This document shows positions 9,601 through 17,813 of a stretch of 45,361 bases of DNA, piece after piece. This DNA is from a virus, in the IMG/VR virus record IMGVR_UViG_3300021962_000198, positions 1 through 45,361 of that record; one strand, 5' to 3'. The notes beneath the pieces were generated by a model that saw only the letters and a program-made list of their open reading frames with translations, was not told the origin of the DNA and did no database searches. Made by a program: the position numbers and the translations under genes. Position 1 is the first letter of the stretch. Each line of letters begins with the position of its first letter.

Positions 9601-12600
9601 ACCGATTGAAATTTGACTAACAGTAAGATTATCTACAAAAATTGATTTACCAGTAGAATTACCACCTTTTAAATAATGTGCTCTCCAATTTGAAAGAACA
9701 GTGTTGGCTCCGCTTCTAAGTTTTAAAATATTATTAGTATCTAAGTTTTCAACTTTAATAAAATCGATCACATTAGCCTTGCTAACCAATACTACCTGTT
9801 GTAACAATTTGTAGCCCGGTACTTTGGCCTTAACCCATATATCAGCACCTATGTTGTATGCATCTAATGGACTATCATCACTGTGAATTGCTGCAGCTAA
9901 AGCAGATGCAATATCACCCAATGTACCCTGATTTGAGAACATTTTACCGCTATGTGTACCCTTTGGTAAAGTATAACTAGCGGAGTATGTTCTATTTTGT
10001 ATATTTACATTTGTTTGAATTTGATCAACCCTAATAATAGAACTTATTGCACCAGTTACATACATATTTAGATCGCCTAAATTTGTTTGAATCTCGGTGA
10101 TAACAAACGATTTTTTATTATAATCGATCGTGATGTCTAAATAAAATCTTAATGGTAAATTATTCCAAACAGTGAAGATGTTATTAACAGTATCTTCAAA
10201 TGTTGGACCAGTTATAAAAGAAAATAAATATGGTGTAGATCCATCTTCAATATTAATAGAAATGCTTTCATTAGGAGTGTGCTTAACAAATGTAAATTTA
10301 TAAGACTCCTCTCTAGATGCTATAGCAGCTATTCTATCACCGCTATCTGGCGTATCTATGATTGACATTTTTACAAAATCATAACCTCTATCATCATTCT
10401 TTGTTAAATTAACAGATTTACCAGTGTGTGAAATTCCAATAGTTTTTTGTATAATAGAATTAACAGCATCTACTTTAACCTCGAAAGCTGTCGGATCATA
10501 TAATCCAGTATTGGATATTTTATAAAAATTATTATTAATATTAATATAACCCAGTGTTGGAGAATTAGTCATTTGTGTATGACTAGGGATTGCACTACTA
10601 GGGTCATTCGGATTAATATAAGATGTTAACTTACTGAATGTAATAATATTGTTATTAATAGAATCTATTTCACCAAAACCCGAATCAATAGAATCTACGT
10701 ATAGGCCAAAATATCTATTAATACTGTAATCAGCAGCATTTTCATCGTCAAATAAAAATTCTAAGTTTAATAAATTAGCACATAATATTTGATTTCTTCT
10801 AAAACCATCGGTAATAAAATCATTAGCTTCGATAAGAGGCTTATCTGCTTCAACATAATCTTTGTAAATGTATTCACCCTTACTGGTTAACTCTCCAGAA
10901 CCTAGATCAATACCATTAAACTTAGTATCTTCGTTTTTATCAAACGACACAGTGATCGGTGATTTTGGAAAAGTTTCCTGCTGAACGTGATTTCTAATGT
11001 ATTTACCAATATTAGAATTCTTAGATAAATCAAATGTTTTGATAATCTCAGCATTTTTTAGAATCTCTTGAATTCTATCAAAATTAGTATTATTAATATT
11101 ACTAGCATCAACACCTGTTGGGTTTTTAACTTTAAATATTACGAAGTTATTTGGTATATTATTATCCAACCAGATCGGAGCAAATATTCTATAGCCCTCT
11201 GTATAATTTTTAGAATAATTATAAGTGACTCCATACTGGTACTCCTCTTCTATTTGTTTATCATAAGAATCTAAAACAGTTAAGTCAGAATTAGATCTCT
11301 TGGTTAGATAAATTAAATCTGCTGGTGTTCCAGTAGATTTAAAGAATGAACAAACGTCAGTACCATAATTACCGTTAGGATTAATTGGGTATTTTTTATA
11401 TTTGATAGCGGACAATTCAGCACTAGCATTTATACTTTCTAAATAAACAGAATCGTTTGAATCTACCAACACTTTAACATTTCCAGATAATTTTGGATTT
11501 GTTCTTAATAGCGGTTTAGAAACATGATCTAATTTATAATTTTCTTGAGTATTAAAATTTGGTCCGAATTTAATAGTCTCGTAGCCATCAATATATGGAA
11601 ATGTATATAGAGTTGCAGTTGAAGAATTACCAATAACACACTCGCTACTATCAACGTTTTCATATACTTTAACAACAGCTTCACTGCCTAAACCTAATTG
11701 AACTCCGCTCGAAGCAACTGGTCTCTGTTGAGATGTGATATTAGAGGATCTTAATAAAAACAATGCATCATCAAGATCTTCAGCTAAAATTTTAAAGCTG
11801 TATTCTAAACAACTATTGAAGTCACTGGTCTTAATTACATTACCAAACGATAATGTATCTATAAAATCCTTTATGTGACTACCAGTGTCTCCTGATAAAT
11901 TGGTATGAAGGCCATCTATAACATAAATAGGCCAAAAAATAGTTTCTATATTATTATCGTTTTCTGGTCCTTCTATTTCTGGATCACAGCTATAAAATCC
12001 ATAAAAAAGATTAACATCATTTACATTAGGTGTCTCTCTAGAAATTAAATTCTCATTTATAACAGGCTTGTCATATACTGAACATTGACCATATTCGGTA
12101 ATAAGACCATCCGCCATAGTTAAACCAACACTATTGTATCCGTACCAATTCAAGTTTAATCCATCTCCTTGATTTTCCCAAATTAAGTAACCATTAGTAT
12201 CGGCAAAAATATTAGATTCGAATAGATCTGTTTGATCTTCGCCCAAAGCGCCAATAGCACTCATATAAATTGGGGTGTTAGACTGAGCTAAACTTAATAA
12301 ATCTAAATAAGCGCTAGAACCAACTGGTCTAACATAGAATAAACTAACCGTAGAAGTTGGGGCTTGACAGAATTGATTAATAGTAGGATTGCTCAATTGT
12401 GTTTTTTGAATAGAACTTAATTCAAAAACTTCATTAACCACTGCCTCTTCACAAGTCCAAATTAAACTTCCATCAATATTTTCACCCCACGTACCAACAG
12501 TGGATCTTTTATAATATGTGTCTGTTGAATTAATTTCACTATAAATACCGCTGTCAATAACTCCAGAAACAGTATTACCACCTGTGCTAGTATATAAATT

Positions 12601-14034
12601 CGAATCATACTCAGTGACAAATACTGGAATATTATTATCAACTAATTCATTTAAAGTTAATTGTGTGGTACCATCATACCAAATATCCACCAATTGAAAA
12701 TCGCCATCACAATAAGTAATACTATTTGTAGCATATTTAACGGTAGTATAAGACGAACTCGCAGAATTATCACAATTTGTTATCTCTAAGATCTTACCAT
12801 CTATATCGATTTTTAATATTCTAGTGGCAGACGAGTCAGATACTGGGATAAGCATCTCAATTTGATTAGCCGGAAGAATTAAATTGGTTAAACCAATATT
12901 ATTATAGATCATATCTCCGACCTCTAGTTGACTTACGTTATTTGCTTGAGAAGTATTACCGTAAGCTATATTATTTCTAGACGCTAGACATGCTGAATTT
13001 GCATCATTAGTAAATGAACCAATATTCATTTGAAAATATGGCGCATAGTCTACGACGAAAGAAACTGTTAAATTAGTAGATTCTGCTCCTTTTTCATCAG
13101 TTGCTTTTATAACCCAAGTATCGCTACCAGAAAATCCTAACGTAGGAGTATATTTAACACTTAAGACATTGCCAACCTGGTTGTTTATGGTAATAGTACC
13201 GTTACTAGGGTTTGTGATAGTACTTAACGTAGCGTCATCGCCGTCTGCATCAGAAATAACAATATTAAAATTAACAAAGCTATTTTGAGTCAACGAAATT
13301 ATACCAGGATTCTGAATAACTGGAGCCGCATTAATGGGATTGATAGTTATTGTTGCCGCAGAGGAAGTTTGGTTTGAACCATCTGTTACAGTAAACGTAA
13401 ATGTATCTTGACCAATTTGCGATGCAGTATGTGTATATGTTGCAACATTACCATTAAGGACTACCGTGCCTCTTGTAGGCTGATTAACTATATTATAAAC
13501 TAGTGAATTTGAATCAAAGTCATCTGTTCCAACCAATGTAATGTTCAATGTACCATTCCAAGCAATACTATATGTTGCTGGAAAAGCAGTTGGCGCACCG
13601 TCCGGTGTTGCAGTCGGAGTCGGTGTTGCAGTCGGAGTCGGTGTTGCAGTTGGAGTTGCAGTTGGTGTTGCAGTTGGAGTTGCAGTTGGACCTGGTGTTG
13701 GAGTTGCTGTCGGTTCAACAGTCGGTGTTGGCGTCGGTGTTAATTCAATCGTCGCGGTAGGAGTAGGGCTTAGGGTTTGACATGTGTCAACTGAAATTAC
13801 TACACCACTATCATCTATTTGATATGCACTAGTATTAGCCGCATTAGGGTACCATGTACTTCCGCCCGCATATGGGTTAGTTAGATTACCATTACCGTCA
13901 TCGGTTCCGTATAAAACAGTGTTGACACCAATAGCTCCATCATAATATAATGTAATTGTTCGCCCGTCAGCTGCTGCACAGGCTAAATTTGAACTACTAT
14001 AAGTACCTTCCCTTAGGATTATTGATGATGCCAT
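6637..14034 (-). CDS. Giant modular baseplate/fibre protein with Ig-like and Cys-bounded modules (2465 aa)
   Basis: At 2465 residues this is the largest gene here. Residues 19-85 form a Cys-bounded module (C19, C85; T-L-Y-Y-D-G then W-Y). Residues about 88-146 are a long Thr-Pro linker. Two cadherin/bacterial-Ig-like domains follow at about 150-233 and 236-331, the second with D-A-D-G-D-D. Further Cys-bounded modules with W-Y or L-I-W segments run to about residue 690. The remaining 1700 residues are Asn/Asp/Tyr-rich and beta-patterned, with no enzymatic motif seen. It is not a tape measure, because it lacks long helical repeats. It is most likely an extended peripheral tail protein, perhaps carrying receptor-binding tips near the N-terminus. 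A candidate promoter lies upstream in a 58-base gap. Confidence 0.7.
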   Translation of the reverse strand: MASSIILREGTYSSSNLACAAADGRTITLYYDGAIGVNTVLYGTDDGNGNLTNPYAGGSTWYPNAANTSAYQIDDSGVVISVDTCQTLSPTPTATIELTPTPTPTVEPTATPTPGPTATPTATPTATPTATPTPTATPTPTATPDGAPTAFPATYSIAWNGTLNITLVGTDDFDSNSLVYNIVNQPTRGTVVLNGNVATYTHTASQIGQDTFTFTVTDGSNQTSSAATITINPINAAPVIQNPGIISLTQNSFVNFNIVISDADGDDATLSTITNPSNGTITINNQVGNVLSVKYTPTLGFSGSDTWVIKATDEKGAESTNLTVSFVVDYAPYFQMNIGSFTNDANSACLASRNNIAYGNTSQANNVSQLEVGDMIYNNIGLTNLILPANQIEMLIPVSDSSATRILKIDIDGKILEITNCDNSASSSYTTVKYATNSITYCDGDFQLVDIWYDGTTQLTLNELVDNNIPVFVTEYDSNLYTSTGGNTVSGVIDSGIYSEINSTDTYYKRSTVGTWGENIDGSLIWTCEEAVVNEVFELSSIQKTQLSNPTINQFCQAPTSTVSLFYVRPVGSSAYLDLLSLAQSNTPIYMSAIGALGEDQTDLFESNIFADTNGYLIWENQGDGLNLNWYGYNSVGLTMADGLITEYGQCSVYDKPVINENLISRETPNVNDVNLFYGFYSCDPEIEGPENDNNIETIFWPIYVIDGLHTNLSGDTGSHIKDFIDTLSFGNVIKTSDFNSCLEYSFKILAEDLDDALFLLRSSNITSQQRPVASSGVQLGLGSEAVVKVYENVDSSECVIGNSSTATLYTFPYIDGYETIKFGPNFNTQENYKLDHVSKPLLRTNPKLSGNVKVLVDSNDSVYLESINASAELSAIKYKKYPINPNGNYGTDVCSFFKSTGTPADLIYLTKRSNSDLTVLDSYDKQIEEEYQYGVTYNYSKNYTEGYRIFAPIWLDNNIPNNFVIFKVKNPTGVDASNINNTNFDRIQEILKNAEIIKTFDLSKNSNIGKYIRNHVQQETFPKSPITVSFDKNEDTKFNGIDLGSGELTSKGEYIYKDYVEADKPLIEANDFITDGFRRNQILCANLLNLEFLFDDENAADYSINRYFGLYVDSIDSGFGEIDSINNNIITFSKLTSYINPNDPSSAIPSHTQMTNSPTLGYININNNFYKISNTGLYDPTAFEVKVDAVNSIIQKTIGISHTGKSVNLTKNDDRGYDFVKMSIIDTPDSGDRIAAIASREESYKFTFVKHTPNESISINIEDGSTPYLFSFITGPTFEDTVNNIFTVWNNLPLRFYLDITIDYNKKSFVITEIQTNLGDLNMYVTGAISSIIRVDQIQTNVNIQNRTYSASYTLPKGTHSGKMFSNQGTLGDIASALAAAIHSDDSPLDAYNIGADIWVKAKVPGYKLLQQVVLVSKANVIDFIKVENLDTNNILKLRSGANTVLSNWRAHYLKGGNSTGKSIFVDNLTVSQISIGDYLETRLPGVFNKVIDIVEDITVQNSTNFKLILEDKSDIGNGEARVFNKNVVRIGLFSAYDIYDMNFDFYDTSNSELKELEYETRDNISYEPYDHVLNNIDPITGEFNTLLSANEIFDDNFALSPNNYFANLSGILSEESVNTILPENITSEFDRLKENQLKEFATNSRVVPNINKWVLKDSLTVRDKPYYLNANEAFGRTNFSPDLSAISRSKNEMTHEWFYMDKVPTYMRYDQLNDTFSYINFIEDFELTPSLFKSTRNNYFDKFMIVDGFEKNLNIEDIENIYNNFGNYTQGYLNPTDVNNTFFKTELKKKYTLIDGGGNTDFASTIFKGLKVVLKSRKEFTNDVALDFVKNSEFNGYKFSILLKTNTDTNSNDVEFEVIQNKKFKFVIFFITLNISDYWIKGNMNRKLLYELNHKIVYDHTIGDYIYANTSFDGALAWNDTDFTGQSPYDVQGINHFDGSIPDFENQILLGENGLYGDVLMDLYPNTPGNSIYKFSIYAVEGTNILKVSGPPVNVNDPNDVLDVEYLPNYLQKQIKYYYTNGGTNIHKNLLDKISIHNVADMLSLNDNSVKYTTVEENGSVNNNRFVINFEDGNEIIKYATLSIEEDNDKPKSYKLFKGTIGYNLVSSEDASYYPFLIRHNGPYTVDLRPVITFTDMYTHFKSNRIQASGDQREVGFESLLYKHSLSNARDISVAKGYYERYNRCGTTFNVGFIQDNGVHDLNWGIIKNHFYHKVNEINPEGVTKLSESSDKLPLYPLIDEIAISKKNVNVFRSSWDAGYYTRSFPGGKNEEIPGTLDNTEEKSYFASTAMKIRNNYDIISFTYQIVGSQEQLDEILKNNTNQAEVLFFEDENEIIADFYVINAATRLLKNDGVLAKIQNYVTEENSAGDKTTLSDDAELYINKNILQKFVVDSISLYTRKFKGSASTIQDVSSLNSISEGGFSPDNNFTFKPHKQKPMNFRLIYNKRLGYSYDIKPMIKIKS
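6693..6700 (-). promoter_or_regulatory. GATATATA motif inside the 3' end of the giant gene, possible promoter for the fibre gene
   Basis: On the minus strand GATATATAATAAAAG reads 57 bases upstream of the ATG at 6635. It resembles GATATATAATACATG before the giant gene. It lies within coding sequence (residues around Ile-Tyr-Asn-Lys), so it could be fortuitous. Confidence 0.3.
13600..13767. repeat. Low-complexity Thr-Pro/Ala-Thr-Pro coding repeat
   Basis: Short units of the type gttgcagttggagttgcagt and gtcggtgttgcagtcggagt repeat across this stretch. They encode about 58 residues of TPTATPTPT-type linker near the N-terminus of the 2465-aa protein. The repeat is imperfect and made of 6- and 12-base sub-units, unlike the 36/39-base units near 4.2 and 5.0 kb. 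Confidence 0.9.
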
Positions 14035-14076
14035 TTAATTAAATCTTTTTTACACACACAATTTGGTTGCATGTAT

Positions 14077-14084
14077 TATATATC
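14077..14084 (-). promoter_or_regulatory. Late-promoter candidate GATATATA upstream of the giant gene
   Basis: GATATATA on the minus strand lies in the 58-base intergenic gap and ends 42 bases before the ATG at 14034. The same octamer occurs in other gaps of this window. It would begin a transcript for the giant structural gene and the downstream fibre genes. Confidence 0.5.
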
Positions 14085-14092
14085 CAGATTTA

Positions 14093-17000
14093 CTAAGCAC
14101 CATATCGCGTCAACTTGGCCGCTTTAATAGAGTTTAAGTTTTTACCATTGGGACTATATTTAGCAAATACTTCTAGATCAAATGAGAATTGTTGATCATA
14201 TTTGTCAAAAATATCTAAACCAATTTTCTTAGTATAAGTTAAATTGGGGAATTTTAATTTAGCTTGACCACCGATTCTACCGATATCAGAAGATGCATCA
14301 TTACCAAAATAATCCGTCATTCTATATTGGAAAACAATATCAACAGAAAGAGCATTAGAATTATCTAAATTACCAACTTTTTTATTAATATCTTTTCTAC
14401 TTTGCTTAGTATCACCCTCTACTTTTAATGTATTTAAATTAATAGGAGACAAGAATAAGAATGCACCGCATGATCTTCCACCCAAAAGATATTGATCATT
14501 TGCATCAAATGACATTTTAAACGTTCTATCGCCCAATGTAATCAAGTTAGAAGTTTTTTGAAATGCTAATTGTTTAGTAGCTTTAATAGAGTCAACTGCG
14601 GATGGCGAGAATGATGTACCTATTAAAGAATTTTCTCCACTAAAAACAAAAGTTGTGCCAGTTGCATAAGTTGCAGTAATAGGCATGGTATAAATTGCAT
14701 TATCAACAATTGTTTTAATATTTTCTTTTTGTTCTGTGTCGGTAACAGCGCTGTCGTTGGCTGCAATCCCTTGTAAATCAGAATATAAGTTTTCTAAATC
14801 TGGGTGATCTTTGTGAATATAAAGACCGTTGTTATAGTTGGCCGCGCCGATAGTTGCTGTACTACATACGTCAACTACACTTTTTGTAAAATCTGCAGAC
14901 AAATTAGGTGCAACTACGCCTCCGCTTTTACCAAATGTTCCAGTCCAAATAAAATCAACAGAATTACCATTACCGGTTGGTGTAATCAATCCTATACCAG
15001 ATGCAGCAGTTTGAAATTCTGCATAACTAAGACCATATTCATAATTGGTTAAATTAGTAACACCGGTAGACAATAAAGATTCAGTTACATATAGAGGATT
15101 TTGGTTAGCAATATCCATAAATCTAGAGTAAACGAATTGTCCACGTCTTTGTGCAGATTGATATGGTGCCTCAGCTAATAAGTCATATGATGAAATATCT
15201 CTTGGATCAATGTTCTGATATTGAATGGGTACTAAGTCATACTTACCTTCAGACGTATAATAATTATCAGAACTGATTTTAACATCAGTATCAGCAATAC
15301 CATTATCATTTAATCTTACACCAAAGCCATTATCTGCGATAGCAGAACCAGCTGCAGTTGATCTATATGCTGGTAAATTTCTATCTCCAACTAATCTAGA
15401 AACCAATTCTAATTTAGTGGCCTTGGTATTTTCTAAAATAAGTTTAAATGTTTTGGTAACAATATGACCTTTCTTAATAGTTAAGCTTGCAACCTCATCG
15501 GTGTAATATCCTGCGAAGATTTGGTTTTTAGTACCGTTGTTGATAACGGTTACTGTACCATCTTCATCCATAATTTTAACAACCAATTCGCCGATTTCAA
15601 CTTCTACAGTACCCTTAAGTGCTGCAATCTGTGCCTCTAATTCAGCAATTTTATCATATACTGAAATCGGTTTTTGTTCAGCTGATAAGAAACCTGACGC
15701 AATGTTAGTTGCGCTATGCGCATAATACTTTTCGTTAGCACTAAAGCTATCATCAATGTGGGAGAATACACCTCTAGATGTAAGTTCTTCCGAAATTTTG
15801 ACAGCAGCTGTTTCAGCCGAGTTAGTTAATAATAAAGCATCGACATTAGTTGTATCAATCTCAGCAATTGGGAAATCAATAGTAATTGATTCAGACCAAT
15901 CAGAATAAATTGGGTTTGCAGGGTAACCAGCTTCAGATACAGATTTTACTCTAATTTCTACTAGTTCGCCCTCATTAATAGCAATGTCAAGTTGATTAAA
16001 ATTAACCTCTTGTGCATCTTCAACTAAACTATCTTGCCACTCAAATTTATTAGTAGATTCATTTCTAAATCTGTCTCTAACCTTGGTTTTCATTTCGTTC
16101 CAATTAGAGAATACTGCGGTTTTTTGTCTTGTACCCTCAGTAAATGGAAGTTGAGTAACTTCACTTGCCTTACCGCTAGTTGACAAATATCTATACTGTA
16201 CAATAAACTGTACAACATTTTGATCAACTGTATCAGCCACTTTCTTTGCACCAGGTACCTCCCAGAAGCCTCTAACACGATACTTAGGCGCTACCGTGGT
16301 TGCATTAGTACCTGAAGCCAAAGCTTGAATCTGGTTAACGATACTATTATATAAGCTTGTCTCACTAGCTCTCTCTGTAATAAGCGAGTTTAATTCGTTT
16401 TTATCTTTATCCTTTTGAATGCTTGATTCATATTTCTTAGTAGAGATTTCAGATCTTTTCTTAACGATAGTTTCGTCTAGTTTTTTAATCTTCTCTTCTA
16501 CGCTAATTTTATCAGCGGATAATTTTTTGATCTTATCTGAAGTATCATTAGCAGTCAGGTGACTATTAATTTGTACTACCTTAAAGTTGTCATTGACAAG
16601 TGTTGGTGCATCAGGTGTAATACCCTGTGCTGCAGGTGGAATAGCATCTTCTTTTAATGCATTGATATATCTACCGAAATCAGCAACTTCAGCTTTATAG
16701 TAATCGTCTAATCTGATTTCAGATCCGTCTTCTTGAATTAGCGTTAATTCATTGGTGTAAAAACCAATACCAGGTGACCAATTTTCGGCTAAGATTTTTG
16801 AATCAGGATCAATTGCTTTAACAAAAATCAACAATCTTTCATTAAAACCTACATTGATTTGTATATTTAAATTAGCTGCATCATTTTTATAAATGCCCAA
16901 TTGATTAGCACCTATTTTAATAGTATCATAACCTTCAACAATAAGAAGCTCTACTTGATTAGTAGAACCATCAATTCTAGTAATTTTATATCTAGTGTTA

Positions 17001-17812
17001 TTGCCTCCACCTTGAACCATTAATTCATCACCTACTTTTAGTGTTTCAGTGTCATTAAAATCCTTATTAGAGTCGCTATAAGTTAAACTATCAAGTGTAT
17101 AAAGTTTAATTGATCTCTTAGTTGTAACGCCGTCGACAATCACTTCTCTTTTAGAATTATCAATTTTTAACACGTCGAATTTACCAGTGAATTGTGCATT
17201 TCTGTATGGCATATCGCGAGTGTCCTCGTCCAATGTATAAGAAAGATTATTGTTTGCAATATCTCTAATTACAGTTGCATAATCTAAACCTTCTCTATTC
17301 TTGAAATTAGTATTGAAATAATCAACAGTAACCGCGTTCGAAGAATTAAATAAAATTCTTTTTACTAAAATTTTTTCAGTATTGTTTGGAATTTGACCGG
17401 CAACACTAATTGTTGTAGTCAACAATGGATTTAAAAAATCCTCGAAGAAATAATTAGGCTTTGTTGAAAAATTAACAGGTCTAGCAAAACTAGTAATATC
17501 ATTAGCTGGAGTCTTTAATCTCGTAGTAATAATGTTTTGATATGTACCATCTGGTAATTTAACTCTAGTGTTACCTTTACCTAATCCAGCCAGGGCTTTT
17601 AAATTTGTATCTAATCTCTCTAGCTCTCTCATCATATAACCAAATGACGGTACATAAACAGTTTTAGTTCCATCATTAGTTAATATCTCAAGAGGTACAT
17701 CCTTTTGATCAGTAGTAATCGCCTCATTAATTCTTTCAAATGTCTTTAATGAATTTGAATTAATTTCAAGTAACTTCTTGAGAGAGTTAGAAATAGAGTT
17801 ATTAGTGTTCAT
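14093..17812 (-). CDS. Large virion structural protein with coiled-coil and fibronectin-like segments (1239 aa)
   Basis: I do not recognise a named family. The N-terminus (about 1-100) is helical with a Leu/Asn-rich start. Residues about 425-490 form a Lys/Glu-rich coiled coil (K-I-K-K-L-S-A-D-K-I-S-V-E-E-K-I-K-K-L-D-E). The middle, after residue 510, carries fibronectin-III-like strands (Y-R-V-R-G-F-W-E-V-P, then F-I-V-Q-Y-R-Y-L). Another short coil (I-A-E-L-E-A-Q-I-A-A-L-K-G) follows near residue 730, then beta-rich sequence to the end. It lies between two other large structural genes, starts 1 base after the 645-aa gene, and ends just before a promoter-bearing gap. Coil plus beta architecture suggests a trimeric baseplate-periphery or fibre-connector protein. 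Confidence 0.6.
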   Translation of the reverse strand: MNTNNSISNSLKKLLEINSNSLKTFERINEAITTDQKDVPLEILTNDGTKTVYVPSFGYMMRELERLDTNLKALAGLGKGNTRVKLPDGTYQNIITTRLKTPANDITSFARPVNFSTKPNYFFEDFLNPLLTTTISVAGQIPNNTEKILVKRILFNSSNAVTVDYFNTNFKNREGLDYATVIRDIANNNLSYTLDEDTRDMPYRNAQFTGKFDVLKIDNSKREVIVDGVTTKRSIKLYTLDSLTYSDSNKDFNDTETLKVGDELMVQGGGNNTRYKITRIDGSTNQVELLIVEGYDTIKIGANQLGIYKNDAANLNIQINVGFNERLLIFVKAIDPDSKILAENWSPGIGFYTNELTLIQEDGSEIRLDDYYKAEVADFGRYINALKEDAIPPAAQGITPDAPTLVNDNFKVVQINSHLTANDTSDKIKKLSADKISVEEKIKKLDETIVKKRSEISTKKYESSIQKDKDKNELNSLITERASETSLYNSIVNQIQALASGTNATTVAPKYRVRGFWEVPGAKKVADTVDQNVVQFIVQYRYLSTSGKASEVTQLPFTEGTRQKTAVFSNWNEMKTKVRDRFRNESTNKFEWQDSLVEDAQEVNFNQLDIAINEGELVEIRVKSVSEAGYPANPIYSDWSESITIDFPIAEIDTTNVDALLLTNSAETAAVKISEELTSRGVFSHIDDSFSANEKYYAHSATNIASGFLSAEQKPISVYDKIAELEAQIAALKGTVEVEIGELVVKIMDEDGTVTVINNGTKNQIFAGYYTDEVASLTIKKGHIVTKTFKLILENTKATKLELVSRLVGDRNLPAYRSTAAGSAIADNGFGVRLNDNGIADTDVKISSDNYYTSEGKYDLVPIQYQNIDPRDISSYDLLAEAPYQSAQRRGQFVYSRFMDIANQNPLYVTESLLSTGVTNLTNYEYGLSYAEFQTAASGIGLITPTGNGNSVDFIWTGTFGKSGGVVAPNLSADFTKSVVDVCSTATIGAANYNNGLYIHKDHPDLENLYSDLQGIAANDSAVTDTEQKENIKTIVDNAIYTMPITATYATGTTFVFSGENSLIGTSFSPSAVDSIKATKQLAFQKTSNLITLGDRTFKMSFDANDQYLLGGRSCGAFLFLSPINLNTLKVEGDTKQSRKDINKKVGNLDNSNALSVDIVFQYRMTDYFGNDASSDIGRIGGQAKLKFPNLTYTKKIGLDIFDKYDQQFSFDLEVFAKYSPNGKNLNSIKAAKLTRYGA

Positions 17813-17813
17813 A

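Noticed and set aside
6637-14034. Giant gene as a tail tape measure
   Set aside because: The product is beta-rich with Ig-like domains and Thr-Pro linkers and lacks the long helical and hydrophobic pattern of tape-measure proteins.
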